NCBI GenBank assembly: GCA_963582345.1
Contig: CAUZSN010000003.1
Location: 4,474-68,473, forward strand
Origin: CAUZSN01 sp963582345
Lineage (GTDB): Bacteria; Planctomycetota; Planctomycetia; Planctomycetales; Planctomycetaceae
Length of the DNA stretch: 64,000 nt
Direction: 5' to 3'
Shown: piece after piece, positions 28,364-37,929 of the stretch
Layout: the number at the start of each line of letters is the position of its first letter
Numbering within the stretch: position 1 is the first letter of the stretch
Made by a program: the position numbers and the translations under genes
Notes under the pieces: generated by a model
Databases searched by the model: none
Told to the model about the DNA's origin: nothing
The model's input: the letters and a program-made list of their open reading frames with translations, nothing else

Positions 28364-31342
28364 ATGGCGGCAACAACTATGCCTATGACACGGAAGTTCC
28401 TTGAATGGCACCAACCAGCTTTGCTGGCCGTTGTTGAGTATCTTATCGACGAGTACGCGATTCAAGACGTTCTGAACTTGGACGATGTGGTCATTGTCGT
28501 ACCGGGGCGCCGTGCCGGTCGGCGACTGTTGGAAATTCTGGTTGAACGCACCGCAAGAATTTCTGATTTTGTGCCGCCGCGTATCGAAACGGTCGGCACT
28601 CTTCCCGAATTGCTGTACAAGTCGAAACAACCGTTCGCCAGCGATTTGGTTCAGAAGCTTGCCTGGGCACGGGCATTGAAAAACGTGGACCGCGATCTGA
28701 TCGCTCAGGTCGTCCCACAGATTTCCAGTGAAAACGATCCAGTCCGTTGGATGGATCTGGGAGAATTGCTGTGGCGTCTGCATCGCGAATTAGCCGCGGA
28801 CGGCTTGAGTTTTGATGACGTGGCCAAGCACGGCTCAGCGATTGACGGGTTTGACGAAACAGCTCGCTGGCAAGTGTTGCGTTCAGTTCAGCAAACATAC
28901 CTAAAGACGCTGGACGAGTTGGAATTGTGGGACCCGCAGACCGCACGGTTGTTCGCCATCGAGCACCGCGAGTGTTGCGTTGACCGCGACATTGTTTTGG
29001 TCGGAACCGTTGATATGAACCGTGCAATGCGACAAATGCTCGACCAGGTCGCCGACCGAGTCACTGCACTCATCCACGCACCAAAACAGCTTGCAAACAG
29101 ATTCGACGAGCACGGCTGTCTCGTCCTCGATGAGTGGCAGAATGCCACGCTGGCCATTAAGACCGACCAAGTCAGCATCGTCGAGGGGCCGTTGGAACAG
29201 GCCGATGCCGTGGTTCGGACCATTGCTGCTTACGACGGTTGCTACCGGTCGGACGAGATCACGATTGGCGTTTGCGACGATCGGCTTGTGCCGCACATCG
29301 AGCAACAGCTGTCTCAAAGCGACTTGCCCAGCCGTTGGGCTGCTGGTAAACCAATCGGACAAACGGCTCCCTACCGTTTATTGGAAGCTATCGCCAACTA
29401 CGTTGATCAGGCCGAACTGTGTAACAACGGTTCTGCCGGTCGCTTCAATGATCTAGCAGCTTTGGTCCGGCATCCGGATGTGTTCGCGTGGTTGAATCAG
29501 AAAACTTTTATCGATGGAGCATCAAACGTTGGCCAGAATGCCATCGATAATGACTCGAACTGGCTAATACAGCTCGACAACTATTACAGCGAGCACCTGC
29601 CGCCCCGATTGGGCGAATGGCTAGGGCCGGCACAGAAACGTGAACCAATTCAGCACATCGAAGCGAGATTGCGAATTCTCGTCCATCCACTTGTCAGTGA
29701 ACCACGAACGCTAAGTGAGTGGACACCGTTACTGGTGAACGTACTACGCGACGTCTATGCGAACGTGGAGTTGGATCGGGATGATCCGATTGAACGAACC
29801 GCCGTGGAAGTTTGTCGTGTAGTCCAAGCAGTCCTAAGCGAATACACGACGATTCCGGCAGTGATATCACCGACAGTCACTGCACCACAAGCCATTCGAT
29901 TTACCCTCCAACAACTCGCCGAAAAATCCGTTTCATCCAACCATGATGAGAATGCAATCGAATTACTCGGTTGGCTTGAAGTGCCGTTGGATGACGCACC
30001 CGCAATGATCGTGACCACTTTGAACGAAGGTCACGTTCCCAAATCGCTCAACTCAGATCTCTTTCTGCCCAATCGATTGCGACGGCAGTTAAAGATCGAT
30101 GACAATATTCGCCGCTATGCACGCGACGCTTACGCACTGAACACACTTCTGGCTGTGCGAGATGATTTGACTTTGATTCTGGCTCGCCGTGATACACAGG
30201 GCGACCCGCTAACACCCAGCCGATTGTTGTTCGCCGCCGAGCCAGACGAGATCGCCCATCGTGTGCTCGCGTTCTTCGATCCAAAACGGTCCAACGAAAC
30301 ACACATACCATTGGACAGGACGTTGAAGACGAACCGCCAAACATCCGATTTCAATGTGCCGCGGCCCCAGCGTTTTCCGGAACCGATTGAAGTCATCAAC
30401 GCGACGGCGTTCCGATCATATCTGGCATGCCCATACCGTTTCTACCTGCGGCACGTGTTAAATTTGGACTCACGAGACGATGCAGTCAAGGAATTGGACG
30501 CTCTATCGTTCGGCAATCTGACGCACGAAGTGCTGAATCAGTTTGGGCGATCGGAAATTCGTCACTCAACCGACGCCCGCCACATTCTGAACTTTTTGCG
30601 CGACGCATTGGATGAGTGCGCGATCAAGAAGTTCGGTCGGAGCCGACTGGCACCGGTTGATGTCCAAATCATGCAGGTTCGCTTGCGACTGGATGCCTTT
30701 GCTCAATGGCAAGCACAATGGGCGTTACAGGGCTGGAACATTGAATATGTCGAATTGACCTGTCCGGCCGATAGCGTTCACGAGCCGCAAAAAGTTTCCA
30801 TCGAGAACAGCTACAGCACGTTGAATCCGAACGGGAGCCGCTTTCGGTTCGAAATCCCAGACAGTCCGAACTTCCCTGTCCAATTGCGAACCGCGAATGG
30901 CCACATTTCCCTGCGCGGCCGTATCGATCGAATCGACCGGAATCTGGACACCGGTGAATGGATCGTGTTCGATTACAAAACTGGCGATGGCGCCAAAACC
31001 CCGGAACAAGCGCATAGGAAGTTCGGTCAGGTTTGGATTGATCTGCAGCTTCCGCTCTATCGCCACTTGGTAAAACCGCTAGGCATTGCCGACACGGTCA
31101 AATTGGGTTTCATTGTCTTGCCCAAGGACACGGGCAAAGTGCGCGAGTTACTGGCCGACTGGTCTGACGTGGATTTGGCAGAAGCCGATCGAGTTGCTTT
31201 AGACGCTGCCGATGGCATCCTGGATCAGCAATTTTGGCCGCCCGCCGATCCGTCACCCACGATCCTGACTGATTTTGCGGCCATCTGCCAAGATGGTGTA
31301 TTCGACAAAGTGCGAATTGACGGCCAGGAGGTGGCGGTGTGA
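28364..31342 (+). CDS. addB: AddB-like nuclease subunit with PD-(D/E)XK C-terminal domain
   Basis: A 992-residue protein. The N-terminus (VVIVVPGRRAGRRLLEILVE) is like AddB, which has a UvrD-like helicase fold, but no proper GKT Walker A is visible. The C-terminal 300 residues hold the RecB-family nuclease: NATAFRSYLACPYRFYLRHV, LSFGNLTHEVLNQF, LRGRIDRIDRN and IVFDYKTGD with the catalytic Asp and Lys. With the helicase encoded next (4-base GTGA overlap) it would process double-strand ends for recombination, equivalent to AddAB/RecBCD. The single Cys of the CPYRF motif is present, but a full four-Cys Fe-S cluster was not confirmed. The first in-frame ATG is used; ATG 28379 is an alternative. 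Confidence 0.8.
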   Translation: MAATTMPMTRKFLEWHQPALLAVVEYLIDEYAIQDVLNLDDVVIVVPGRRAGRRLLEILVERTARISDFVPPRIETVGTLPELLYKSKQPFASDLVQKLAWARALKNVDRDLIAQVVPQISSENDPVRWMDLGELLWRLHRELAADGLSFDDVAKHGSAIDGFDETARWQVLRSVQQTYLKTLDELELWDPQTARLFAIEHRECCVDRDIVLVGTVDMNRAMRQMLDQVADRVTALIHAPKQLANRFDEHGCLVLDEWQNATLAIKTDQVSIVEGPLEQADAVVRTIAAYDGCYRSDEITIGVCDDRLVPHIEQQLSQSDLPSRWAAGKPIGQTAPYRLLEAIANYVDQAELCNNGSAGRFNDLAALVRHPDVFAWLNQKTFIDGASNVGQNAIDNDSNWLIQLDNYYSEHLPPRLGEWLGPAQKREPIQHIEARLRILVHPLVSEPRTLSEWTPLLVNVLRDVYANVELDRDDPIERTAVEVCRVVQAVLSEYTTIPAVISPTVTAPQAIRFTLQQLAEKSVSSNHDENAIELLGWLEVPLDDAPAMIVTTLNEGHVPKSLNSDLFLPNRLRRQLKIDDNIRRYARDAYALNTLLAVRDDLTLILARRDTQGDPLTPSRLLFAAEPDEIAHRVLAFFDPKRSNETHIPLDRTLKTNRQTSDFNVPRPQRFPEPIEVINATAFRSYLACPYRFYLRHVLNLDSRDDAVKELDALSFGNLTHEVLNQFGRSEIRHSTDARHILNFLRDALDECAIKKFGRSRLAPVDVQIMQVRLRLDAFAQWQAQWALQGWNIEYVELTCPADSVHEPQKVSIENSYSTLNPNGSRFRFEIPDSPNFPVQLRTANGHISLRGRIDRIDRNLDTGEWIVFDYKTGDGAKTPEQAHRKFGQVWIDLQLPLYRHLVKPLGIADTVKLGFIVLPKDTGKVRELLADWSDVDLAEADRVALDAADGILDQQFWPPADPSPTILTDFAAICQDGVFDKVRIDGQEVAV

Positions 31343-34300
31343 AGGATTTATCCGCGAACAGCCAAGCCAAGAGTCGGTCGCCAGGGCACAGTTCTGCCCA
31401 GTCCAATCGGAATATTGTCGTTCGTGCATCGGCGGGAACGGGGAAGACGTTTCGACTTTCGAACCACTATATTCGACTGTTGCGTTCCGGCGTCGCGGCC
31501 GACCAAATTCTGGCCACTACTTTCACTCGCAAGGCTGCCGGGGAAATCCTAGAGCGAATTCTGATTCGTCTCGCAGCCGCTTCCGGCAACAACAAAAAAT
31601 GTGCCGAATTGGCCGACTTTATCGACGACCCTTCACTAAATCGTAAGTGTTGTCTGGAAATGCTACAGCATTTGACACAAAATTTGCATCGATTGCATAT
31701 TTGCACGCTGGACAGTTTCTTTGCGCAAATTGCCGGAAGTTTTAGCCTAGAGTTGGGCTTGCCGCCCGGCTGGCAGATCGTCGACGAACTGACGGATAGC
31801 CGGCTCAGAACCCGGGCAATTGAAATGATTCTGCGGAATGATACGACGAGCAACATCGTTCGGCTGATGAGCCTGCTCACCAAGGGAACAGCGGACCGCT
31901 CAGTGAGCGACTTGGTTCGCTCGACCGTCGATAAGCTATATCACATCTATCAACAAACCAATGTCCAAGCTTGGCAAAAGATTCCCCACCCGAAGCAACT
32001 CAGTGAGACGGAATTGACCGTACTACAGCAGGAACTGCAGAACTTGTCAGTGCCGGCGCATAAAACAATTCAAAAATCTCACCGTACGGCTTGTCAAAAT
32101 ATCCTGGAGGCCGATTGGGAGTCTTTCATCAGTAAAGGAATTGGTGACAAGATTCTTGATGGCGAGACGACATTTTGTCGCAAGCCGATCGAGCCACTTG
32201 TCTATGATCTGTACGAAAGAGTGTTGCAGCACGCCAAGGCTGTTTTGTTGAATCAATTGGCGCGGCAGACCGAAGCCGCATTCGAGTTGCTTTCAAAATT
32301 CGATGACGTGTACCGCGAGCTCAAACATGATGCACGAGCAATGCGGTTCGATGACATCGCTTGGCGGTTGGCTGAGGTTGCTACATTCCACAATGGTCCA
32401 CGGCTCACGTTTCGTCTAGACTCGCACATCGCTCACCTTTTGCTCGACGAGTTTCAAGACACATCACTAACGCAATGGCGGATTGTCCGGCCGTTAGCCG
32501 AGCAGGTAACCAGTGGCGGTGAGAACAGGTCATTTTTCTGCGTGGGGGATGCTAAGCAGGCCATTTACAGCTGGCGTGGAGGCGTCGCCGAAATTTTTGA
32601 CACATTGAACTGGCAGTTGACAGACTTAGACGAAGAATCACTGACTCACAGTTTCCGCTCTGCTCAACCGGTAATCGACGTGGTCAATACAATCTTTACG
32701 AGGATACCAACTCATTCTGGTCTGAAAGACTTGGCCGAACCTGTACGCAATTGGTGCAGGAATTTCGAAATGCATACGACTGACCGGGAGAAGTTAGTTG
32801 GCTACGTGTGTCTGGTGACGGCACCCCAGGCCGGCCGGGACGAGAAGCAATTCGACGTCACGATTCGCTTTGCCGCCAAGCGCATCGCCGATATCGTTCG
32901 GCAAGCGCCTGGACATAGCGTTGGCGTATTGACGCAACGCAACATTACCGTCGGGAAACTAATTTTCGAACTGCATCGACTGGGAATACCAGCGAGCGAA
33001 GAAGGTGGCAATCCCGTAACTGACTCAGCGGCCGTGCAGGTCATTATATCACAATTGCGAATCGCCGATCATCCAGGGGATACAGTGGCGCGTTTCCACT
33101 TGGCGAATTCGCCGCTTGGGCCGATTGTCGGATTCACTGACTACCAAAACGATGGGGCCGCAATCCGTTTGGCCCAGCACGTGCGGAAATCGCTTTTGAC
33201 GGAAGGTTATGGAGTGACGCTATACCGATGGGTTCAACAACTGGCGCCAAGTTGTAGCCGCCATGATCTGGCTCGCTTAACTAAGCTGCTGGAATTGGCG
33301 TATGTCTTTCAGCCCAAGGCTACGTTAAGGGCCAGCGATTTTCTACATTTTGTACAGACGGAAAAAATTGCCAACCCAACGTCTCATGATGTCCGTGTCA
33401 TGACAATTTACCAGGCCAAGGGACTACAATTCGACGTGGTTGTGCTTCCCGAATTGGACTCCGGATTAAGCGATCATCTGGAACCTTTCGTTATCAGCCA
33501 ACCTGATCCAACCCAGCCAATCGACAAGGTTTGCATCCGGCGAAATGACAAAATCAAACGGTTGTTGCCCGATGATCTTCAAAAAATGTTCGAGCGTGCA
33601 ATTCATCAATCTGTGAACGAATCGTTGTGCGTGCTGTACGTTGCCGTAACCCGTGCAGTTCACGCTTTGCACATGATCATTGCGCCCTCGCAACCGAATG
33701 AGCGGCAGCTTCAAAAAACCGATGCTGCTCTGTTGCGTGCAGCGTTGACCGACAGTAGCCCGGTGTCGCCACAGACCACAGTATTCGAGCACGGTGATGA
33801 ACAATGGTTCAAGTGCTCTGGCTCTACGCCAGTCGACGCCCGACCATCCGACGTCGAGAACACGAAGCCTATAAGAGCTTTCCTAGCACCGGCCACAGGC
33901 TCTCGACGGCGTGGTCTGGAGCGAGTGGCGCCGTCCAGCTTGGAAGGCGGCTCGAAAGTGAAATTGACCCATGTATTCGACAACGGCAATGCGGTGGCAT
34001 TCGAGTATGGGACATTAATGCACGCTTGGTTCGAACAAATTGAATGGCTGGATGACGGTCGGCCTGATGAAAACACCTTGCGACATGTCGCTGCAACTAT
34101 TGGCGCCGTCGAATCGGACATCGACCAGATGCTGGCCCAATTTGACAAATTTCTCGATTGTCCCCAGATCGCGCGCGTGCTGAGTCGCGCGGCCTATCAA
34201 ACGCCGTCCGACTTCAGTCTACTGACGGATGCACTGGACCGGCTGTCCGTGGGTCCGGTCAGTGTTGAGGTCTACAATGAGCGTCGATTTGCAATCCGCG

Positions 34301-34563
34301 AGAGCAACAGGTTGCTCTCTGGCAGTATCGATCGGCTGGTTTTAATGTACCAGGGTAAAAATCGTGTCGCTGCGGACATCCTCGATTTCAAGACGGACGA
34401 CATACCAGCAGCTGATTCTAACAAACTGGCGGCGCGAGTCGAGTATTACCGGGGCCAACTAGAAGCTTACCAACGTGCTGTGGCGAACGTGTATAGCATT
34501 CCACGGGAGTGTATTTCCGCGAGATTAGTGTTTGTTTTCCCCGGCGTCGTGCGCAATATATGA
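31339..34563 (+). CDS. addA: AddA-like helicase-nuclease (UvrD/RecB family)
   Basis: A 1074-residue superfamily 1A helicase with fused nuclease. Walker A is NIVVRASAGTGKTFRLSNHY, motif Ia FTRKAAGEIL, motif II LLDEFQDTSLTQW, motif III VGDAKQAIYSWRGG, motif IV SFRSAQPVIDVVN, motif V VMTIYQAKGLQFDVVVLPEL and motif VI LYVAVTRAVHAL. The C-terminal RecB-type nuclease shows EYGTLMHAWFEQIEW, SGSIDRLVLMY and ADILDFKTDD. The GTG start lies in AGGAGGTGGCG context and overlaps the addB stop by four bases, a coupled pair. AddA with AddB resects DNA ends and recognises Chi. Confidence 0.88.
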   Translation: MKDLSANSQAKSRSPGHSSAQSNRNIVVRASAGTGKTFRLSNHYIRLLRSGVAADQILATTFTRKAAGEILERILIRLAAASGNNKKCAELADFIDDPSLNRKCCLEMLQHLTQNLHRLHICTLDSFFAQIAGSFSLELGLPPGWQIVDELTDSRLRTRAIEMILRNDTTSNIVRLMSLLTKGTADRSVSDLVRSTVDKLYHIYQQTNVQAWQKIPHPKQLSETELTVLQQELQNLSVPAHKTIQKSHRTACQNILEADWESFISKGIGDKILDGETTFCRKPIEPLVYDLYERVLQHAKAVLLNQLARQTEAAFELLSKFDDVYRELKHDARAMRFDDIAWRLAEVATFHNGPRLTFRLDSHIAHLLLDEFQDTSLTQWRIVRPLAEQVTSGGENRSFFCVGDAKQAIYSWRGGVAEIFDTLNWQLTDLDEESLTHSFRSAQPVIDVVNTIFTRIPTHSGLKDLAEPVRNWCRNFEMHTTDREKLVGYVCLVTAPQAGRDEKQFDVTIRFAAKRIADIVRQAPGHSVGVLTQRNITVGKLIFELHRLGIPASEEGGNPVTDSAAVQVIISQLRIADHPGDTVARFHLANSPLGPIVGFTDYQNDGAAIRLAQHVRKSLLTEGYGVTLYRWVQQLAPSCSRHDLARLTKLLELAYVFQPKATLRASDFLHFVQTEKIANPTSHDVRVMTIYQAKGLQFDVVVLPELDSGLSDHLEPFVISQPDPTQPIDKVCIRRNDKIKRLLPDDLQKMFERAIHQSVNESLCVLYVAVTRAVHALHMIIAPSQPNERQLQKTDAALLRAALTDSSPVSPQTTVFEHGDEQWFKCSGSTPVDARPSDVENTKPIRAFLAPATGSRRRGLERVAPSSLEGGSKVKLTHVFDNGNAVAFEYGTLMHAWFEQIEWLDDGRPDENTLRHVAATIGAVESDIDQMLAQFDKFLDCPQIARVLSRAAYQTPSDFSLLTDALDRLSVGPVSVEVYNERRFAIRESNRLLSGSIDRLVLMYQGKNRVAADILDFKTDDIPAADSNKLAARVEYYRGQLEAYQRAVANVYSIPRECISARLVFVFPGVVRNI

Positions 34564-34692
34564 AAACTGAGAATTTGCAATCCTGAATACCGCGCCAACT
34601 TGGACAGGAATAATTAATGTTTTAAATCGAAAACAACGCTGGACGGAACTTTAACGTAAGGACAATCTTTAAACCAATACGTGGACGAAGCT

Positions 34693-36372
34693 ATGGAACC
34701 TCACTTCGAAATCGAAACGAATGGTACCGTTCGTGATTCGGCCAATCTGCCGCATTCGGTGTCCCTGGAATTAACCGTTTACGATCCCGATACAATTGCC
34801 GAATTGTCTCTGTATGTTGACCGCGATGCTCGGGAGCAATTTGTTTTGAAGGCATTACGCATCGGCATATTGGCATTGCGGCAGGCCCGTGGGCAGATCG
34901 ACGCAGAGCTTGTGCGTCGCGAAAGCGAACGATTGCTGGAGACGCTGCAAAGCCGGCTGAACGAGCATTCGAACCTAGTACACGAGCGGCTAACAAGTAT
35001 TCTGAAAGATTATTTCGATCCAAAAGACGGAAGATTTCCAGAGCGGGTCGATCGTCTGGTCAAACAGGATGGCGAACTGGAAACCGTCTTGCGGCGACAA
35101 ATTGGCAATGAGGACTCGCAGCTCTGTAAAACGTTGACTGCTCATTTCGGCCAAGAAAGCCCGCTGATGCAGCTGCTCAGTCCCGATCAGTCACAAGGAT
35201 TAATGGCGGCATTGCAACAAACTCTTGATAGTCAGTTGGCCACGCAACGCGAGCACGTGCTGAAACAATTTTCTCTCGACAACAAAGACGGGGCCTTGTC
35301 ACGGTTCATTCGCGAGTTGACTGATCGGCAGGGGCAGCTTTCTGAAAAGCTTCACAGAAAAATTGACGAGGTCGTTAAAGAGTTTTCACTGGATAATGAG
35401 GAGTCTGCACTCAGTCGGTTGGTCAGGAATGTCGACAGGGCACAACGAACCATCACCAGAGAATTCTCGTTGGACGAAGAAACATCCGCCTTGTCGCGAT
35501 TGAAAAAGATGCTGGAAAATACAAATAATGCGATCCACAATCATCTTTCGCTCGATGACGAAAGTTCGCCGCTCGCCCGCTTGAAGCGTGAACTGTTAGT
35601 TTTGCTGAATGAGCATCGTGAGATAAATCAGAAGTTTCAGGAGGAGGTGAAGGGAACGCTACAGGCTATGGCGGCCAGAAGACAGGAGTCCAAACGTTCG
35701 ACGCGTCACGGTTTGGAATTTGAGGACGCCTTGTTTGCACTCGTCCAATACGAATCCCAGCGAATCGGCGATATCGCAACACGCACCGGCAACACGACTG
35801 GCCAAATTAAGAACTGCAAGGTCGGCGATTGCGTGATCGAACTTGGCCCGGACAGTGTCGCTGCAAAAGCAACGATCGTTGTCGAAGCGAAGGAAAAAGA
35901 GAGCTACAACTTGGCCAAGGCTCGAGAAGAAATCGAGATTGCTCGCAGGAACCGCAACGCTCAGGTCGGCTTGTTTGTCTTTTCGAGTAGGTCGGCACCT
36001 GAAGGCATCGAACCGTTGACGCGGTACGGTCAGGATGTTGTCGTCGCTTGGGACTCTGAGGACCAAAGTTCGGACATCTATTTGCGTGTTGGTCTAACGT
36101 TAGCCCGAGCGCTGTGCGTTCGCAGCCAGCAAGAGCGGGCTGGACAGAGGATCGACTTTTCGGCCATCGATCAGGCGATTCTGGAAATTGAAAAGCGAGT
36201 ACGTACCTTCGATGAAATTGAAAAACTGACAAAAACGATCAGAAGCAACAGCGAAAAGATTCTAAAAAAAATCGCACCGACTCGAAAATCCTTGGATCGT
36301 CAGGTCAAGGTTTTGCGCGACGAAACGGAGGACCTCAAGCATCAATTTGTGCGCGAGAACTCAAAGGCGTAA
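34693..36372 (+). CDS. Repeat/coiled-coil protein with predicted nuclease-fold C-terminal domain, unrecognised
   Basis: About 559 residues from ATG 34693 (a GTG at 34681 is in frame but no strong ribosome site decides between them). Residues 60-330 are helical, charged and contain four copies of an FSLD-x4-ALSRL-like element (35269-35598). Residues about 335-450 read GLEFEDALFALVQYESQRIG, then KVGDCVIEL and TIVVEAKEKESYNLAKAREE, i.e. E, then D, then E-x-K: the order of PD-(D/E)XK nuclease cores, as in RmuC-like coiled-coil nucleases, though no family was recognised. A charged helical tail follows. It lies 117 bp after addA in the same direction, which hints at DNA repair or defence; this is inference. 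Confidence 0.6.
   Translation: MEPHFEIETNGTVRDSANLPHSVSLELTVYDPDTIAELSLYVDRDAREQFVLKALRIGILALRQARGQIDAELVRRESERLLETLQSRLNEHSNLVHERLTSILKDYFDPKDGRFPERVDRLVKQDGELETVLRRQIGNEDSQLCKTLTAHFGQESPLMQLLSPDQSQGLMAALQQTLDSQLATQREHVLKQFSLDNKDGALSRFIRELTDRQGQLSEKLHRKIDEVVKEFSLDNEESALSRLVRNVDRAQRTITREFSLDEETSALSRLKKMLENTNNAIHNHLSLDDESSPLARLKRELLVLLNEHREINQKFQEEVKGTLQAMAARRQESKRSTRHGLEFEDALFALVQYESQRIGDIATRTGNTTGQIKNCKVGDCVIELGPDSVAAKATIVVEAKEKESYNLAKAREEIEIARRNRNAQVGLFVFSSRSAPEGIEPLTRYGQDVVVAWDSEDQSSDIYLRVGLTLARALCVRSQQERAGQRIDFSAIDQAILEIEKRVRTFDEIEKLTKTIRSNSEKILKKIAPTRKSLDRQVKVLRDETEDLKHQFVRENSKA
35269..35598 (+). repeat. Four imperfect FSLD repeats in the coiled-coil gene
   Basis: Units of 18 residues start at 35269 (FSLDNKDGALSRFIREL), 35383 (FSLDNEESALSRLVRNV), 35464 (FSLDEETSALSRLKKML) and 35545 (LSLDDESSPLARLKREL). 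Spacing is 114, 81 and 81 bases. The consensus is F-S-L-D-(N/E/D)-E-x-S-A-L-S-R-L-x-R, amphipathic helices separated by linkers. Confidence 0.85.
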
Positions 36373-36390
36373 CTTCAGTTGGCCCATCGA

Positions 36391-36792
36391 TTTGGCTGAC
36401 TGCATTCGGGCGATTTGGCGTTGTGTATGGAGAACGAGTATTGTCACATTACGGGTCGGGTTAATGACACGATTTGTCAGGGCGGTGGAAATTGGGAGAT
36501 TGAAAAGTTCCTGAACAGTCACCTGGCCATCGAAGACATCGCAGTTGTTGGCGTCCCCGATCCCAAGTTCGTTGAAGAACTCGCTGCCTGGATTAAATTG
36601 AAGGAAAGGGCTGCGGTTGCTGAAAAGGAAATTCTCCAGTGTTGCAAGGGCAAACTGGCTCGTTACAAAATTTCGAGCTATATCCGTTTCGTCGCAGAAT
36701 TTCCACAGACGGTGACTGGCAAGATTCAGAAGTTTAAAATCCGCGAAGCGATAATTGTGGAACTGAATCAGGAGCAAGCGGAAACCGCCTAG
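36391..36792 (+). pseudogene. C-terminal remnant of an acyl-CoA synthetase (AMP-binding enzyme)
   Basis: Only about 130 codons remain. Homology begins at 36397 with a TGA where the family has Trp (typical W-L-H-T-G-D), continuing as LHSGDLALCMENEYCHITGR, then RVNDTICQGGGNWEIEKFL, AIEDIAVVGVPDPKFVEEL, and VTGKIQKFKIREAI, the motif A10-like lysine loop of fatty acyl-CoA/acetate-CoA ligases. The adenylation domain with the AMP-binding signature, normally about 400 residues before this, is absent; the preceding gene ends at 36372. It is a truncated remnant and cannot be a working ligase. Confidence 0.85.
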
Positions 36793-36826
36793 GAACAGAG
36801 AGTTAGCGACAGGCTGGAGAACATCC

Positions 36827-37675
36827 ATGCAACTCGGCCAATTTCAACTAACAACCGTCTCTGGTGGACGCTTTCAAATTGATGGCGGAACGATGTTCGG
36901 TGTCGTTCCCAAATCGCTTTGGAGTCGGGTCATCTCTTCTGATGACAGTAATCACATACCGCAGGCGACGAATTGTCTGCTGGTTAATACTCTCGATCGC
37001 AAAGTATTGATCGATACGGGCTACGGGGCGAAGCTGCCTGAAAAGCAACGTAAGATCTTCCGCTCAGAGAGAGGTGACCCGTTGGTCGTGAGCTTGAAGG
37101 CAGCAGGTGTTTTACCCGAACAGATTGATATGGTCATCTTGTCACATCTGCACTTTGATCACGCCGGCGGTGCGACGCGGCACGACGATCAACGGGGACT
37201 GGTTCCAACGTTCCCCAACGCTGAATATGTGGTTCAGCGTCGCGAGTGGATGATTGCGACAGCAGAACTGCCCGAATTACAGGTCGCCTATCCGTTAGAG
37301 AATCTATTGCCCCTCAAAAGGGCAAACCAATTACGGTTCATCGATGGAGACGTAGACATCGTAACCGGCATTCACTCTGTGGTGACCGGCGGACATACAG
37401 TTGGTCATCAGGTGTTCATTATTGAAAGCGATGGCGAATCGGCTGTTTACTTGGCCGACTTATGTCCGACTTGGCGGCACTTGCCGACGTTGTGGTGCAT
37501 GAGTTATGACGTCGATGTATTGCAGACTCGCCGAAAGAAGCCGGAGTTGTTGGGACATATCGCCGACAATGGTTGGTTGGCGGTTGCCGACCACGATCCT
37601 GATCACGCGGCTGCTCGCTTGCACAGAGACAAGAAACGAGACTTTTCGGTCACGGAAGCGATCAAAACGCTATAG
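36827..37675 (+). CDS. Metallo-beta-lactamase-fold hydrolase
   Basis: A 282-residue enzyme with the dinuclear-zinc signature HLHFDHAGG near residue 108, a distal His in VTGGHTVGH near 188, the bridging Asp in AVYLADLC near 205 and a final His near DHDPDH at about 250. All ligands expected of MBL-fold lactonase-like hydrolases are seen, and it resembles that group more than true beta-lactamases. It is flanked by gene remnants but is itself intact. Substrate unknown; N-acyl-homoserine lactone or other lactone hydrolysis is one possibility. Confidence 0.82.
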   Translation: MQLGQFQLTTVSGGRFQIDGGTMFGVVPKSLWSRVISSDDSNHIPQATNCLLVNTLDRKVLIDTGYGAKLPEKQRKIFRSERGDPLVVSLKAAGVLPEQIDMVILSHLHFDHAGGATRHDDQRGLVPTFPNAEYVVQRREWMIATAELPELQVAYPLENLLPLKRANQLRFIDGDVDIVTGIHSVVTGGHTVGHQVFIIESDGESAVYLADLCPTWRHLPTLWCMSYDVDVLQTRRKKPELLGHIADNGWLAVADHDPDHAAARLHRDKKRDFSVTEAIKTL

Positions 37676-37691
37676 ACTCGGTCGAAAACAT

Positions 37692-37922
37692 TCATTGGCC
37701 CAGTCCCAGGCCTCGGATCAACATAATTGTCGCAGGCCCGACCAGGACAACAAAGATGCCTGGGAAAATGAACAGAACCAGCGGAAAAATCATTTTCACC
37801 GCAGTTTGTTGAGCCTTTTCTTCTGCCATCTGGCTGCGTTTGACTCGCATGCTGTCCGATTGAACACGCAGCACCTGTGTGATGGACGAACCGAATTTGT
37901 CGGCCTGAATCAGACGTCGGTT
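37692..37922 (-). pseudogene. C-terminal remnant of a TadC-type pilus assembly membrane protein
   Basis: On the minus strand [19 protein letters not shown], then [20 protein letters not shown] and [20 protein letters not shown] form the C-terminal end of a type II secretion F-domain (TadC) protein, stopping at 37692. The conserved upstream half, with the other transmembrane helices, is missing: the match ends at about 37922, exactly where unrelated permease-like sequence begins on the other strand. Only about 75 codons survive. Confidence 0.8.
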
Positions 37923-37929
37923 TCGGAGC

